Part shown: piece by piece, positions 7,846 through 14,924 of the stretch | Numbering within the stretch: the first letter of the stretch is position 1 | How the letters are laid out: the number at the start of each line of letters is the position of its first letter | DNA from: Bacillota bacterium | Lineage (GTDB): Bacteria > Bacillota > Clostridia > Lachnospirales > Lachnospiraceae | Assembly (NCBI GenBank): GCA_023415655.1 | Contig: JAEZKD010000309.1 | Location: 1-17,908 of the forward strand | DNA: 17,908 bases | Direction of reading: 5' to 3' | Notes under the pieces: model-generated | Told to the model about the DNA's origin: nothing | The model's input: only the letters and a program-made list of their open reading frames with translations | The model's database searches: none | Position numbers and translations under genes: made by a program

Positions 7846-7849
7846 CTTA

Positions 7850-7878
7850 ATTATATCGAACTAATGTTCGTCTGTCAA
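7850..7878 (-). promoter_or_regulatory. Consensus promoter of the yneA-like gene
   Basis: On the minus strand TTGACA (7878-7873) and TATAAT (7855-7850) are both perfect and 17 bp apart. LexA box c (7857-7870) fills the spacer. This is a very strong promoter held off by LexA, the expected design for a tightly induced SOS gene. Confidence 0.88.
7857..7870. promoter_or_regulatory. LexA box c (CGAACTAATGTTCG), perfect
   Basis: This is a perfect CGAAC-N4-GTTCG palindrome, the Bacillus-type SOS box. It sits between the -35 and -10 of the yneA-like promoter, so bound LexA would exclude RNA polymerase. Confidence 0.92.
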
Positions 7879-7887
7879 TAGAAAATA

Positions 7888-7901
7888 CGAAAATTTGTTC
7901 T
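7888..7901. promoter_or_regulatory. LexA box d (CGAAAATTTGTTCT), weaker
   Basis: It keeps CGAA and GTTC but has A for C at position five. It lies between the two promoters and 20 bp from box e, so it could help cooperative binding at lexA. Confidence 0.5.
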
Positions 7902-7907
7902 AAAAAA

Positions 7908-7921
7908 CGAACATTAGTTTT
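7908..7921. promoter_or_regulatory. LexA box e (CGAACATTAGTTTT)
   Basis: The left half is perfect and the right half has one or two changes. It overlaps the -35 of the lexA promoter by two bases, which fits autorepression of lexA. Confidence 0.75.
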
Positions 7922-7948
7922 GCATTTTATATACTCTTATGTTATAAT
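7920..7948 (+). promoter_or_regulatory. lexA promoter
   Basis: TTGCAT (7920-7925) and a perfect TATAAT (7943-7948) are 17 bp apart. LexA box e overlaps the -35. The leader to the ATG at 7979 is about 25 nt and carries the GGAGG ribosome binding site. Confidence 0.82.
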
Positions 7949-7978
7949 AAGACTAATTTAGAACGGAGGTAACGATCT

Positions 7979-8596
7979 ATGGGCTATGGCAAGATAAGTG
8001 CAAAGCAAAATGAGATATTAGAATATTTAAAAGCTCAGATTATTAGCAGAGGATATCCTCCTGCAGTTAGGGAAATCTGTGAAGCGGTACATCTAAAATC
8101 GACATCTTCTGTTCATTCACATTTAGAAACCTTGGAAAAGAACGGTTACATACGAAGAGATCCTTCCAAACCAAGAGCCATTGAGATTGTAGATGACGAA
8201 TTCAATCTCACTAGAAGAGATTTAGTGAATGTTCCAATCGTTGGTACCGTAACCGCTGGTCAACCAATATTAGCAGTTGAGAATATCGAAGGATACTTTC
8301 CACTTCCTACCGAATATATGCCAAACGAGCAAACATTTATGTTGAAGGTAAAAGGACAAAGTATGGTGAATGCCGGTATCTTTGATGGTGATCAGATTCT
8401 AGTGGAGAAGCAATCCACCGCACATAATGGTGATTTTGTAGTCGCTTTAATAGATGACTCAGTAACTGTGAAAACCTTTTATAAAGAGAATGGACATTAT
8501 CGTCTCCAACCTGAGAACGACTTCATGGATCCTATCATTGTCGATGAGGTACAGATTCTTGGTAAAGTCATCGGTTTATTCCGATTATTCCGCTAA
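7979..8596 (+). CDS. lexA: LexA, SOS-response transcriptional repressor
   Basis: LexA binds SOS boxes and cleaves itself when RecA filaments form on damaged DNA. The 205-residue protein has the usual length. The N-terminal winged helix (about 1-71) carries the recognition region PPAVREICEAVHLKSTSSV (27-45). The autocleavage bond is A93-G94 in TVTAGQP. The catalytic Ser-Lys pair is S128 in GQSMVNAGI and K165 in VTVKTFY. All are intact, so this is a functional repressor. The ATG is preceded by GGAGG at 7965-7969. It is transcribed away from the yneA-like gene and probably controls both through the five boxes between them. A strong terminator follows at 8614. Confidence 0.98.
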   Translation: MGYGKISAKQNEILEYLKAQIISRGYPPAVREICEAVHLKSTSSVHSHLETLEKNGYIRRDPSKPRAIEIVDDEFNLTRRDLVNVPIVGTVTAGQPILAVENIEGYFPLPTEYMPNEQTFMLKVKGQSMVNAGIFDGDQILVEKQSTAHNGDFVVALIDDSVTVKTFYKENGHYRLQPENDFMDPIIVDEVQILGKVIGLFRLFR

Positions 8597-8613
8597 TACA
8601 GAGCTCTCATTTT

Positions 8614-8639
8614 ATGCCCTAATTTTTAGGGCATTTTTT
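8614..8639 (+). terminator. lexA terminator
   Basis: ATGCCCTAA pairs with TTAGGGCAT around a TTT loop, and six T residues follow. It begins 18 bp after the lexA stop. Confidence 0.92.
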
Positions 8640-8679
8640 ATTATGGCAAGTGAGACAGCTTGGTGGCTCATCTTGTTTT

Positions 8680-8715
8680 AACCAAAGAAGTTGATAAGTC
8701 TATCTCCTTTGGTTT
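8680..8715. other. Hairpin in the lexA-rsfS convergent gap
   Basis: AACCAAAG (8680-8687) pairs with CTTTGGTT (8707-8714); a smaller GATA/TATC pairing lies in the loop. T-rich DNA flanks both sides, so it may act as a backup terminator, though no clean T-tract follows. Confidence 0.4.
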
Positions 8716-8752
8716 CTTTCCTTAATTTTAGCATTCTTTACTTTACTACTAC

Positions 8753-8799
8753 AAAAAAACCCTGTGCAATTACATCATTCGTAATCACACAGGGGTTTT
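8753..8799 (-). terminator. Terminator of the rplU-rsfS operon (bidirectional)
   Basis: CCCTGTG (8760-8766) pairs with CACAGGG (8788-8794), extended inside by ATTAC/GTAAT with small internal mismatches. On the minus strand seven T residues follow the stem, 67 bp past the rsfS stop. On the plus strand TTTT follows, so it can also stop lexA read-through. Confidence 0.88.
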
Positions 8800-8865
8800 C
8801 TTATGTACACCTCGCGGTAATGATAGATTACTCTACCACCGCTCGGATTCTTTGTTATCATAGTA

Positions 8866-9216
8866 TTAGATTGTATTTAAATCCACTACTTTACCATCTC
8901 TCCAGATTCTTTCAAGATCATAGAAAAGACGATCCTCTTTATTAAAGATGTGAACAACAACATCGCCGTAATCCATTAGTATCCAACCAGAATTACGAAC
9001 ACCTTCGATACGCTTTGGTTCATAGCCTGCACGTCCTAATTCTTCCGTAACAGCACCAACCATAGCTTCTACCTGAGAAGGGTTTGTACCATTTGCAATG
9101 ATAAAATAATCTGCAATGACAGAAATTGTACCAATTTCAATCACTTTGATATCTTCTGCTTTTTTATCATCCAATGCTTTATAAGCCAAACGAACCATTT
9201 CTTTTGCCTGATTCAT
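8866..9216 (-). CDS. rsfS: Ribosome silencing factor RsfS (RsfA/YbeB/Iojap family)
   Basis: RsfS binds ribosomal protein L14 on the large subunit and blocks joining with the small subunit, slowing translation when nutrients are short. The 116-residue product is the usual length and carries the family segments VADYFII-type (IADYFIIANG, 34-43), EG-x-x-x-SGWILMDYGDVVVHIF (70-90) and YDLERIW near the end. The ribosome binding site AAAGGAG lies 6 nt before the ATG. It is the last gene of the housekeeping operon, 25 bp after yqeK and followed by the terminator at 8753-8799. The order nadD-yqeK-rsfS is the same in Bacillus. Confidence 0.96.
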   Translation of the reverse strand: MNQAKEMVRLAYKALDDKKAEDIKVIEIGTISVIADYFIIANGTNPSQVEAMVGAVTEELGRAGYEPKRIEGVRNSGWILMDYGDVVVHIFNKEDRLFYDLERIWRDGKVVDLNTI

Positions 9217-9241
9217 AGTTTGCTCCTTTCTCGTTTCAGCT

Positions 9242-9826
9242 TCATAGCTTTAACAACTTTTTATAGTAATCATAAGTGGTGATTGACGCAGGATCAATGG
9301 AAGCATTCTTACTTTTCAAATAGCTAAGTGTATTCTCAAGTTCATAGTACACTGCTAAATCAAGATTCTTAAATGCAGTGTTACGAATTACATCAAGAGA
9401 AGGTTGTGTTGGTTGTATTCTTCTTGGTTCAATGTAATCTGCAACAAAAATTGCTTTTTCCAGAAAGGTCATCTTTGGTCTTCCAGTGGTGTGAAAACGA
9501 ATCGCGTTCAATACATCTTCATCCACTACCCCGTAGGTTTCTTTTGCATAATAAGCACCTAACTTCCCATGAAGCAAATATACGCTCTCACGCTCTATTG
9601 GAGTAATCTCAATTTGATACTTTTCACATTCTGAAATTGTCAACTCATCACCGATATATTTTGCATTATCATGTAACAGACCTGCTAGCATTGCCTTTTC
9701 TACATCTTCCCCATAACGCATGGCTAAGCAGGTAGCAATATATGCAACACCTTGCGTATGCAAAAAGCGTTTTCTCGGCAATCGCTTTTCCATTTGGATC
9801 TGAATTTCTTCTATTTGTGCATTCAT
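9242..9826 (-). CDS. yqeK: YqeK, HD-domain Ap4A hydrolase
   Basis: YqeK proteins are metal-dependent HD-domain enzymes that split diadenosine tetraphosphate symmetrically into two ADP, as shown for Firmicute homologues. The 194-residue product has all expected ligands: H23 in FLHTQGV, H52-D53 in LLHDNAK, H86 in LLHGKLG, H112 in IRFHTTG and D130 in FVADYIEP. I chose the ATG at 9826, which follows the nadD stop by 4 bp and starts the protein at the family position. The in-frame ATG at 9901 would overlap nadD by 71 bp. The ribosome binding site is weak (AAGAAG within the nadD end), so translation is probably coupled to nadD. Confidence 0.93.
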   Translation of the reverse strand: MNAQIEEIQIQMEKRLPRKRFLHTQGVAYIATCLAMRYGEDVEKAMLAGLLHDNAKYIGDELTISECEKYQIEITPIERESVYLLHGKLGAYYAKETYGVVDEDVLNAIRFHTTGRPKMTFLEKAIFVADYIEPRRIQPTQPSLDVIRNTAFKNLDLAVYYELENTLSYLKSKNASIDPASITTYDYYKKLLKL

Positions 9827-9830
9827 TTTA

Positions 9831-10469
9831 CTACACTTCTTTCTTAAAGATTGCTTTGTCTGTATCATCGCGATACAATCCATTTGCATCAATGTAGTCA
9901 AGGACTGACTTTGGTATATAATATCGGACCGATTTACCCTCTCTGATTAATTTTCGAATCATATTCGAAGAAATATCAACCTGAGGAACCCTCAAAAGAC
10001 GAATGTCTGCATTGTATTTCTTCTTGAATTCTTCCATTTTATCAAGGATTGCTTCATCCGTTTTATCTTCTCTTTGTGCTGCAAGAATATGCGCCTTAGC
10101 AAAAACAATCTCTGGACGGTTCCAAGATTCCATCTGAAACAGAGAGTCTCCACCAAGGATAAAATAATATTCTATCTCTGGATTTGCTTTGGTCAGTTGA
10201 AGGAGGGTATCAGAAGTATACGTATTCCCCTCTCGTTCAAATTCCATCGTATCAATCGTAAAATGAGGATTGTCTTTAATTGCAAGTTCAATCATATCCT
10301 GTCGATATTGCTCTTTTATGACTTCCTGTAGTTGTTTGTGTACAGGGCATCTCGAGGGTAAAAACATAACTTCATCTAAGTCAAACTGCTCATACGCCTT
10401 CTCTGCAAGAATCAAATGAGCAATGTGAATTGGATTGAAGGTTCCACCCATAATTCCGACTTTCTTCAT
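9831..10469 (-). CDS. nadD: Nicotinate-nucleotide adenylyltransferase NadD
   Basis: NadD joins ATP and nicotinate mononucleotide to give deamido-NAD, a required step in NAD synthesis. The 212-residue protein has the nucleotidyltransferase signature GGTFNPIHIAH (8-18) with the catalytic histidines, and the ISSNMIR motif (166-172) that binds the ATP phosphates, here with Asn where Thr is usual. I start it at the ATG at 10469 because MKKVGIMGG matches the family start; GGTG lies 6 nt upstream. A GTG at 10478 in frame would add three residues and has AAAGG 3 nt before it, so it cannot be excluded. It lies 18 bp after yhbY and is coupled to yqeK. Confidence 0.96.
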   Translation of the reverse strand: MKKVGIMGGTFNPIHIAHLILAEKAYEQFDLDEVMFLPSRCPVHKQLQEVIKEQYRQDMIELAIKDNPHFTIDTMEFEREGNTYTSDTLLQLTKANPEIEYYFILGGDSLFQMESWNRPEIVFAKAHILAAQREDKTDEAILDKMEEFKKKYNADIRLLRVPQVDISSNMIRKLIREGKSVRYYIPKSVLDYIDANGLYRDDTDKAIFKKEV

Positions 10470-10487
10470 AAACGACACCAGCCTTTA

Positions 10488-10772
10488 TTAAAGCACTATT
10501 TTCTTATTATCTTTTGATTCACGATAAAGCACAATTTTCTTACCAATCACCTGAACTAACTCAGAGTGCGTACGTTCTGCTAACACTTGAGCAATTTCCT
10601 TTGGATCATCAAGACAGTTCTTTAGAACAGCAACTTTGATTAATTCTCTTGCTTCTAAAGCTTCGTCGATGCCTTTGGTTAACTCTGGTGAAATACTAGA
10701 TTTTCCTACATTAAAGATCGGATCCATTTTCATGGCAAGACCTTTTAAATATGCTCTTTGCTTGCTAGTCAT
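10488..10772 (-). CDS. yhbY: YhbY, CRM-domain RNA-binding protein of ribosome assembly
   Basis: This 94-residue protein is a single CRM (CRS1-YhbY) domain. It begins with MTSKQRAYLKGLA, the usual start, followed by the glycine-containing loop FNVGKSSI (20-27) that contacts RNA, and ALEARELIKV (38-47), also typical. YhbY associates with pre-50S particles in E. coli, so a role in large-subunit assembly fits its place directly after obgE (14 bp gap). The ribosome binding site is GGGAGG, 8 nt before the ATG. The length is usual and nothing is missing. Confidence 0.95.
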   Translation of the reverse strand: MTSKQRAYLKGLAMKMDPIFNVGKSSISPELTKGIDEALEARELIKVAVLKNCLDDPKEIAQVLAERTHSELVQVIGKKIVLYRESKDNKKIVL

Positions 10773-10786
10773 CCACTTTTCCTCCC

Positions 10787-12076
10787 TTACTTGTAGTAAT
10801 CGAACTCAAGACCATACATACGAACCGAGTCGCCTTCTTGAATTCCCAATGCTTCTAATTCATCTAAGATTCCATTGTCCTTTAAGAACTTCTGGAAGAA
10901 CTCAAAGCCTTTTTCTGTATCAATATTCGTATAACCAAGCATACGTTCAATTCTTGGTCCTTCAACCACATAAATCTGTTCTGCTTCGTCATAAGTTACC
11001 GTATATGGCTCTTCTGCAACATTAATCTCTTCTGGGAAGTACTCACGTTCAAATACAATTGGATTCGTATCAATCTTCTTTAATTCCTCGTTGACATAAT
11101 ACAGAAGTTCCTTTAATCCCTTACCACTAACTGCAGAGATTGGGAATACCTTAACACCATGTGGTTCAAACTCATCCTTGATTTTCTGAATGATCTCTTC
11201 GCCTTCTTCACCATAGAGCGCATCGATTTTATTCGCTGCAATGATCTGTGGTTTTTTTGCAATCTCTTCATTATAGGAAGATAATTCATGATTGATTGTA
11301 CGAATATCTTCAATTGGATCACGACCTTCTGTGGAAGCTGCATCTACCAAATGAATGATTACTTTAGTACGTTCAATATGCTTTAAGAATTCATGACCAA
11401 GACCAATGCCTTCGCTTGCACCCTCAATTAATCCTGGGATATCTGCAATGACAAAGCCTTCCCCACCATCTAAATCTACAACACCAAGGTTTGGATTGAG
11501 AGTGGTAAAATGATAATTTGCAATCTTAGGCTTTGCATTCGTTACTCTTGATAACAAGGTAGATTTTCCAACGTTCGGGAATCCTACCAAACCAACATCT
11601 GCAATTACCTTTAATTCTAAGGTCACATTCAATTCCATCGCCTTTTGTCCTGGCTGCGCATACTTTGGTACCTGCATGGTAGCGGTAGCATAATGCTGGT
11701 TACCTTTACCACCACGTCCACCGCGAAGTAATACCTCACGACGGTTGCCATGGGACATATCTGTTATTACTTTGCCTGTCTCGGTTTCCTTAATAATCGT
11801 TCCTTCTGGTACTTTTATAATTAGGTCCTGACCATCACGTCCGGTACAATTGTTCTTGCTTCCATTTTCACCGTCTTGAGCAACGTATTTACGCTTAAGA
11901 CGAAAATCAGCCAATGTATTTAGGCCTTCATCTACTTCAAAGATGATATTGCCGCCTTTACCGCCGTCACCACCATTGGGACCGCCAGCTGCGACAAAGA
12001 GTTCTCGACGGAAGCTGACATGACCGTCACCACCCTTGCCGGAACGAATATATATTTTAGCACTATCCGCAAACAT
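10787..12076 (-). CDS. obgE: ObgE/CgtA, ribosome-assembly GTPase
   Basis: Obg is an essential GTPase of 50S assembly and stress control. The 429-residue protein has the glycine-rich Obg fold (1-158), a G domain and a C-terminal OCT domain (about 350-429). G motifs are GFPNVGKS (165-172), TT (191-192), DIPG (212-215), NKID (282-285) and SAVSGKG (314-320). I chose the ATG at 12076: MFADSAKIYI is the family start and AGGTGAT, complementary to the 16S end, lies just upstream. An in-frame ATG at 12115 would place 13 extra residues inside the hairpin of a strong terminator. The gene starts only about 20 bp after that terminator's T-tract, so its expression seems to depend on read-through from rpmA. 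Confidence 0.97.
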   Translation of the reverse strand: MFADSAKIYIRSGKGGDGHVSFRRELFVAAGGPNGGDGGKGGNIIFEVDEGLNTLADFRLKRKYVAQDGENGSKNNCTGRDGQDLIIKVPEGTIIKETETGKVITDMSHGNRREVLLRGGRGGKGNQHYATATMQVPKYAQPGQKAMELNVTLELKVIADVGLVGFPNVGKSTLLSRVTNAKPKIANYHFTTLNPNLGVVDLDGGEGFVIADIPGLIEGASEGIGLGHEFLKHIERTKVIIHLVDAASTEGRDPIEDIRTINHELSSYNEEIAKKPQIIAANKIDALYGEEGEEIIQKIKDEFEPHGVKVFPISAVSGKGLKELLYYVNEELKKIDTNPIVFEREYFPEEINVAEEPYTVTYDEAEQIYVVEGPRIERMLGYTNIDTEKGFEFFQKFLKDNGILDELEALGIQEGDSVRMYGLEFDYYK

Positions 12077-12096
12077 GCTATCACCTGCACTTTCTG

Positions 12097-12155
12097 AAAA
12101 AAATGGCTGTTTCAAAATGATACTTTCGCGTAAAAAGACTCATTTTGAAACAGCC
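12097..12155 (-). terminator. Strong terminator/attenuator between rpmA and obgE
   Basis: GGCTGTTTCAAAATGA (12105-12120) is exactly complementary to 12140-12155, giving a perfect 16-bp stem with a 19-nt loop. On the minus strand the stem is followed by A and seven T residues (12103-12097). It starts about 20 bp past the rpmA stop. It probably trims most ribosomal-protein transcripts and lets a fraction continue into obgE. The same GGCTGTTTCAAAAT style of stem is, from memory, common in Lachnospiraceae terminators. Confidence 0.92.
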
Positions 12156-12174
12156 CCTAAGTAATTCGTTACTA

Positions 12175-12462
12175 CTATTTTGCTTCTACTGGGTAAACAC
12201 TAGCTTGTTTCTTGTCTCTACCCTTTCTTTCGAACTTAAGAACACCGTCTACTAAAGCAAATAATGTATCATCACCACCACGTCCTACGTTAACGCCTGG
12301 ATGAATCTTAGTACCACGCTGTCTATAAAGAATGTTACCAGCTAAAACAAACTGACCGTCAGCTCTCTTAGCACCAAGTCTCTTAGACTCAGAATCTCTA
12401 CCGTTCTTAGTAGAACCAACACCCTTTTTATGAGCGAAAAATTGAAGGTTCATCTTTAACAT
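12175..12462 (-). CDS. rpmA: Ribosomal protein L27 with Prp-cleaved N-terminal extension
   Basis: L27 reaches into the peptidyl-transferase centre of the 50S subunit. The 95-residue precursor begins MLKMNLQFF followed by AHKKGVGSTKNG. In Firmicutes the nine-residue extension ending in Q-F-F is removed by the protease Prp before assembly, leaving an Ala start (shown in Staphylococcus). The protease gene is directly upstream, 41 bp away. The ATG at 12462 is preceded by AAGGAGGTG; the ATG three codons later would break the conserved extension. The rest matches L27 closely, including GGNILYRQRGTK-like sequence (41-52). A strong terminator follows. Confidence 0.97.
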   Translation of the reverse strand: MLKMNLQFFAHKKGVGSTKNGRDSESKRLGAKRADGQFVLAGNILYRQRGTKIHPGVNVGRGGDDTLFALVDGVLKFERKGRDKKQASVYPVEAK

Positions 12463-12503
12463 GACCTACACCTCCTTATATGATAGGATGAAGAAATAAT
12501 AAA

Positions 12504-12830
12504 TTATCTCTTGCTGTTAATCTGAATATATTGTTGCCCGTACCCCTCTTCAATACCTTGAAGACCTAAGATCAAGGAACCAAGTAATAACTCGCTTCTC
12601 TCGCTTAAAGTACTGACAATTCTGAAATCAATCAACCCACTTTCTTCATCCGTCTGATAATCAAACGTATCTGAAGTAAAATGTTCAATTGAGTTCATGG
12701 TCGTAATCACGAGCGCCGATACTGCAGCACATACGATATCGGATCCACTTTTGGCATATCCCGCATGTCCTAAGCATCGAAAACCAATTATTTGACCATT
12801 CTTATTCTTATGAATTGATACTTTAATCAT
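12504..12830 (-). CDS. prp: Prp, ribosomal-processing cysteine protease (YsxB family)
   Basis: Prp removes the N-terminal extension of L27. The 108-residue protein shows the catalytic pair H22 in GHAGYA and C34 in DIVCAAVSAL, at the same residue numbers I recall for the S. aureus enzyme. It lies between rplU (20 bp gap) and rpmA (41 bp gap), as in other Firmicutes, and its substrate is encoded by the next gene. The ribosome binding site AGAGG is modest, suiting the low amount of protease needed beside two abundant ribosomal proteins. Confidence 0.96.
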   Translation of the reverse strand: MIKVSIHKNKNGQIIGFRCLGHAGYAKSGSDIVCAAVSALVITTMNSIEHFTSDTFDYQTDEESGLIDFRIVSTLSERSELLLGSLILGLQGIEEGYGQQYIQINSKR

Positions 12831-12850
12831 ATCAACCTCTCACCAACTAA

Positions 12851-13159
12851 TTAAGCGTTGATCTTTTCAATCTTAACCTTGGTATAAGTCTGTCTGTGAC
12901 CATTCTTTTTGTGGTATCCGGACTTTCTCTTATATCTGTAAACAATAACTTTCTTGCCTTTACCTTCTTCTACAACTGTCGCTGTAACAGAAGCTCCTGC
13001 AACTGTAGGATTTCCTACTTTAAGCTCGCCGTTGTTTACAACAAGTACCTGGTCAAAAGATACGTTTGCACCAGCTTCTACACCAAGCTTTTCTACTTTA
13101 ATGATATCGCCTTCAGCTACTTTGTACTGTTTACCACCTGTTGCTATAATCGCGTACAT
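12851..13159 (-). CDS. rplU: Ribosomal protein L21
   Basis: L21 binds 23S rRNA early in 50S assembly. The 102-residue protein begins MYAIIATGGKQYKVAEGD and ends with the basic KRKSGYHKKNGHRQ segment (79-92), both standard. I chose the ATG at 13159 because GGGAGGTG lies directly upstream; the frame stays open to 13189, but those ten residues have no family counterpart and fall in the structured leader. It is the first gene of the eight-gene operon and is preceded by a promoter and a hairpin-bearing leader of about 90 nt. Confidence 0.98.
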   Translation of the reverse strand: MYAIIATGGKQYKVAEGDIIKVEKLGVEAGANVSFDQVLVVNNGELKVGNPTVAGASVTATVVEEGKGKKVIVYRYKRKSGYHKKNGHRQTYTKVKIEKINA

Positions 13160-13250
13160 ATGGCACCTCCCATTATCATTACTCGCCAACTATGGTGTCT
13201 GTCATTCATAGGAATGGACAGAACTTGAACCTCGTTGTGCGGCACACTAG
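13160..13250 (-). ncRNA. Structured 5' leader of rplU (candidate L21 leader)
   Basis: On the minus strand the leader has a small hairpin TGTG-CCG-CACA... pairing at 13246-13236 and a longer one where TCTGTCCATTC (13222-13212) pairs with GAATGACAGA (13207-13198) with one bulged base and a 4-nt loop. Firmicutes carry an L21 leader (an Rfam family) thought to allow autogenous control of rplU. The position and two-hairpin layout fit, but I could not align it to the family model. The rest of the gap up to 13523 (13283-13523) shows no gene or clear signal. Confidence 0.55.
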
Positions 13251-13253
13251 TGA

Positions 13254-13282
13254 ATATTAACATAAATCAATACTCTTGTCAA
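13254..13282 (-). promoter_or_regulatory. Promoter of the rplU operon
   Basis: On the minus strand a perfect TTGACA (13282-13277) is followed 17 bp later by TAATAT (13259-13254), four of six matches to the -10. The transcript would start near 13247, giving a leader of about 88 nt. Confidence 0.7.
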
Positions 13283-13523
13283 TGCAAAACTTACAAAATC
13301 TTTATTATTTGGTGTCAAACTTTGAAATCTTGCATGAGATGAATTGAATTGTTACAAATGCTCATGTTACATGTATCTAATCGAATCCTAAAACAATGTA
13401 TAGTACGAGCGACACAGTTCAATCATATTATTTCCTAGGATGGACTTTGTATTCCATCATTCAGCAAATTTTTTGTATGAAAATTTATTAAATCTTTTAT
13501 TAATGAAATACAGCAAATCCCAA

Positions 13524-14420
13524 TTAAACTTCACTTCTCATCTGATCTGATTCTAATCGATCCCTTACATGCTTAGATTCAAGTATCTCATGTGCTGCAG
13601 TATGGTCAATAATTGACTTCACTAACTGATCAAGTTCAGAATTCTCCGTATAGTCAGCTGGAGCAAAGTATCGAATTCGATTGTCCGCAATCATGCGATA
13701 TACTTTTTCTTTCTCTATCGTTTCTGGATCATAGACACCGATGGAATGACCTCCATATCCATTCACTAGCTTCATGCAAGGAATGTCCGTATCACTATCA
13801 CCAATGTATACCATATTACGAAAAGGAACTCGTTTGTCTTCTGGTGGGAAATAATCATTCACACCCTCATCATTGATATCCAATACACCCTTTTCAATTC
13901 GAAACAGAAACTGTGTTTTATTCGTGTAGTTTACGGCTTGTGCTGGCCATTTTGCTTCCCCCTTAGAATTAAAGTAAAAGGAACTTGCATAGATCTTTTC
14001 GAAAGCACCTTTTTTCGCCATTTCACTTCCTTCAATCATCTCTTTTAATCCAGAGGATATGATATAGTGCTCAACAATTACATTACGTGCTTTTCCATAG
14101 GCTTTGATTCGTTCAAACCAAGTTTTAACACCAGGAAAAAACGAAACCTTGCTACCATACTCTTCTAGCACCTGACGATTTAGGACAAAATGCCCTTCCG
14201 ATTCTTCCACCATCTTATACATATATGCTAGGTTTGTATCCATATCGTTCCTTCGTGCAAATTCATTGGATTCTTCCCAAAACTTATCAATATCATATCC
14301 AACGGATTGAATATAGCCTTGAGCTTGCATATTATCTGGTGTTAATGTTTTATCAAAATCATAGCAGATTGCTAAAACAGGAAAATCTTCCTTATATTTT
14401 CTTATAAATTCTTTGTGCAT
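13524..14420 (-). CDS. HAD-superfamily phosphatase (phosphoserine phosphatase-like)
   Basis: The 298-residue cytoplasmic protein has all HAD motifs: the nucleophile motif DFDKTLT (D21 and acid/base D23), ISSG (motif II, 121-124), a likely motif III lysine at K168, and GDSDTD (207-212) binding magnesium. It should dephosphorylate a small molecule, but the substrate is not evident. The DFDKTLT/ISSG/GDSDTD set resembles the phosphoserine phosphatase branch, though it is longer than SerB-type enzymes because of an inserted cap (about 30-110) and a charged tail. The ribosome binding site AAAGGAGGAG precedes the ATG. It follows the DUF454 membrane protein gene by 57 bp and probably shares its transcript. 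Confidence 0.85.
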   Translation of the reverse strand: MHKEFIRKYKEDFPVLAICYDFDKTLTPDNMQAQGYIQSVGYDIDKFWEESNEFARRNDMDTNLAYMYKMVEESEGHFVLNRQVLEEYGSKVSFFPGVKTWFERIKAYGKARNVIVEHYIISSGLKEMIEGSEMAKKGAFEKIYASSFYFNSKGEAKWPAQAVNYTNKTQFLFRIEKGVLDINDEGVNDYFPPEDKRVPFRNMVYIGDSDTDIPCMKLVNGYGGHSIGVYDPETIEKEKVYRMIADNRIRYFAPADYTENSELDQLVKSIIDHTAAHEILESKHVRDRLESDQMRSEV

Positions 14421-14477
14421 GCTTCGTCTCCTCCTTTTCTATGTAATTAATTGTTTATCCTTTGTTCTTATGTCTCC

Positions 14478-14924
14478 CTAGCTGTCTGCGCTCGTGGTTT
14501 CTGTTAGTTCTTTCGTTTCTTCACTCTTCATCTCTTCCAAAACATCTTGTGTATCTAGCTTTGTCTTAATACCAAACCAGAAATAGAACATGTGAAACAC
14601 CCAAACTACTACTAGAATTACTCTACCTACGGGTAGCTTACTCAGCATAATAAATCCCACAGACATAGTCAAAGTCACAATCAGCATAAGTCTAAGTTTA
14701 GCTCTCTTTGTCATACCACGACCTTGCAGATATCCCTCTAGATTCTCCTTATACAACTTGGTACCTAGAAACCAAGTATGTAATCGGTCTGAACTTTTAC
14801 CAAAACAAATGGTTGCCAGAAGCAAAAAGGAAAAACTTGGTAGTAAAGGTACGACTGCTCCGATTGCTCCTAATGCCAAACCAATGCATCCAACCACTAT
14901 ATATACAATTTTTCTTATGTTCAT
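14478..14924 (-). CDS. YbaN/DUF454 family inner-membrane protein
   Basis: The 148-residue protein has four hydrophobic stretches (about 5-25, 29-43, 76-95 and 101-118) and a charged Glu/Thr-rich tail. It carries the DUF454 signature: GAVVPLLPSFSFLLLA (22-37), SDRLHTWFLGTKLY (45-58) and MTKRAKL (71-77). The function of this family (E. coli YbaN) is unknown. I chose the ATG at 14924 because GGAGG stands 7 nt before it and the first membrane segment then starts at once; the ATG at 14951 adds nine residues without a good ribosome binding site. It precedes the HAD phosphatase gene on the same strand. Confidence 0.87.
   Translation of the reverse strand: MNIRKIVYIVVGCIGLALGAIGAVVPLLPSFSFLLLATICFGKSSDRLHTWFLGTKLYKENLEGYLQGRGMTKRAKLRLMLIVTLTMSVGFIMLSKLPVGRVILVVVWVFHMFYFWFGIKTKLDTQDVLEEMKSEETKELTETTSADS

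Noticed and set aside
9827..9901. Longer N-terminus for YqeK overlapping nadD
   Set aside because: The added residues are the nadD end in another frame and lack family similarity; the start at 9826 fits the usual length.
12077..12115. Longer N-terminus for ObgE
   Set aside because: It would be encoded within a terminator hairpin and T-tract, and the downstream ATG has a good ribosome binding site and the family start.
12896..13228. Plus-strand reading frames opposite rplU and its leader
   Set aside because: They are the complement of a ribosomal protein gene and its promoter region and show no protein-like family features.
13432..13470. GATGGA/TCCATC hairpin downstream of the HAD gene
   Set aside because: The 6-bp stem has a T run 13 nt away and on the wrong strand for the HAD gene, so I do not call it a terminator.
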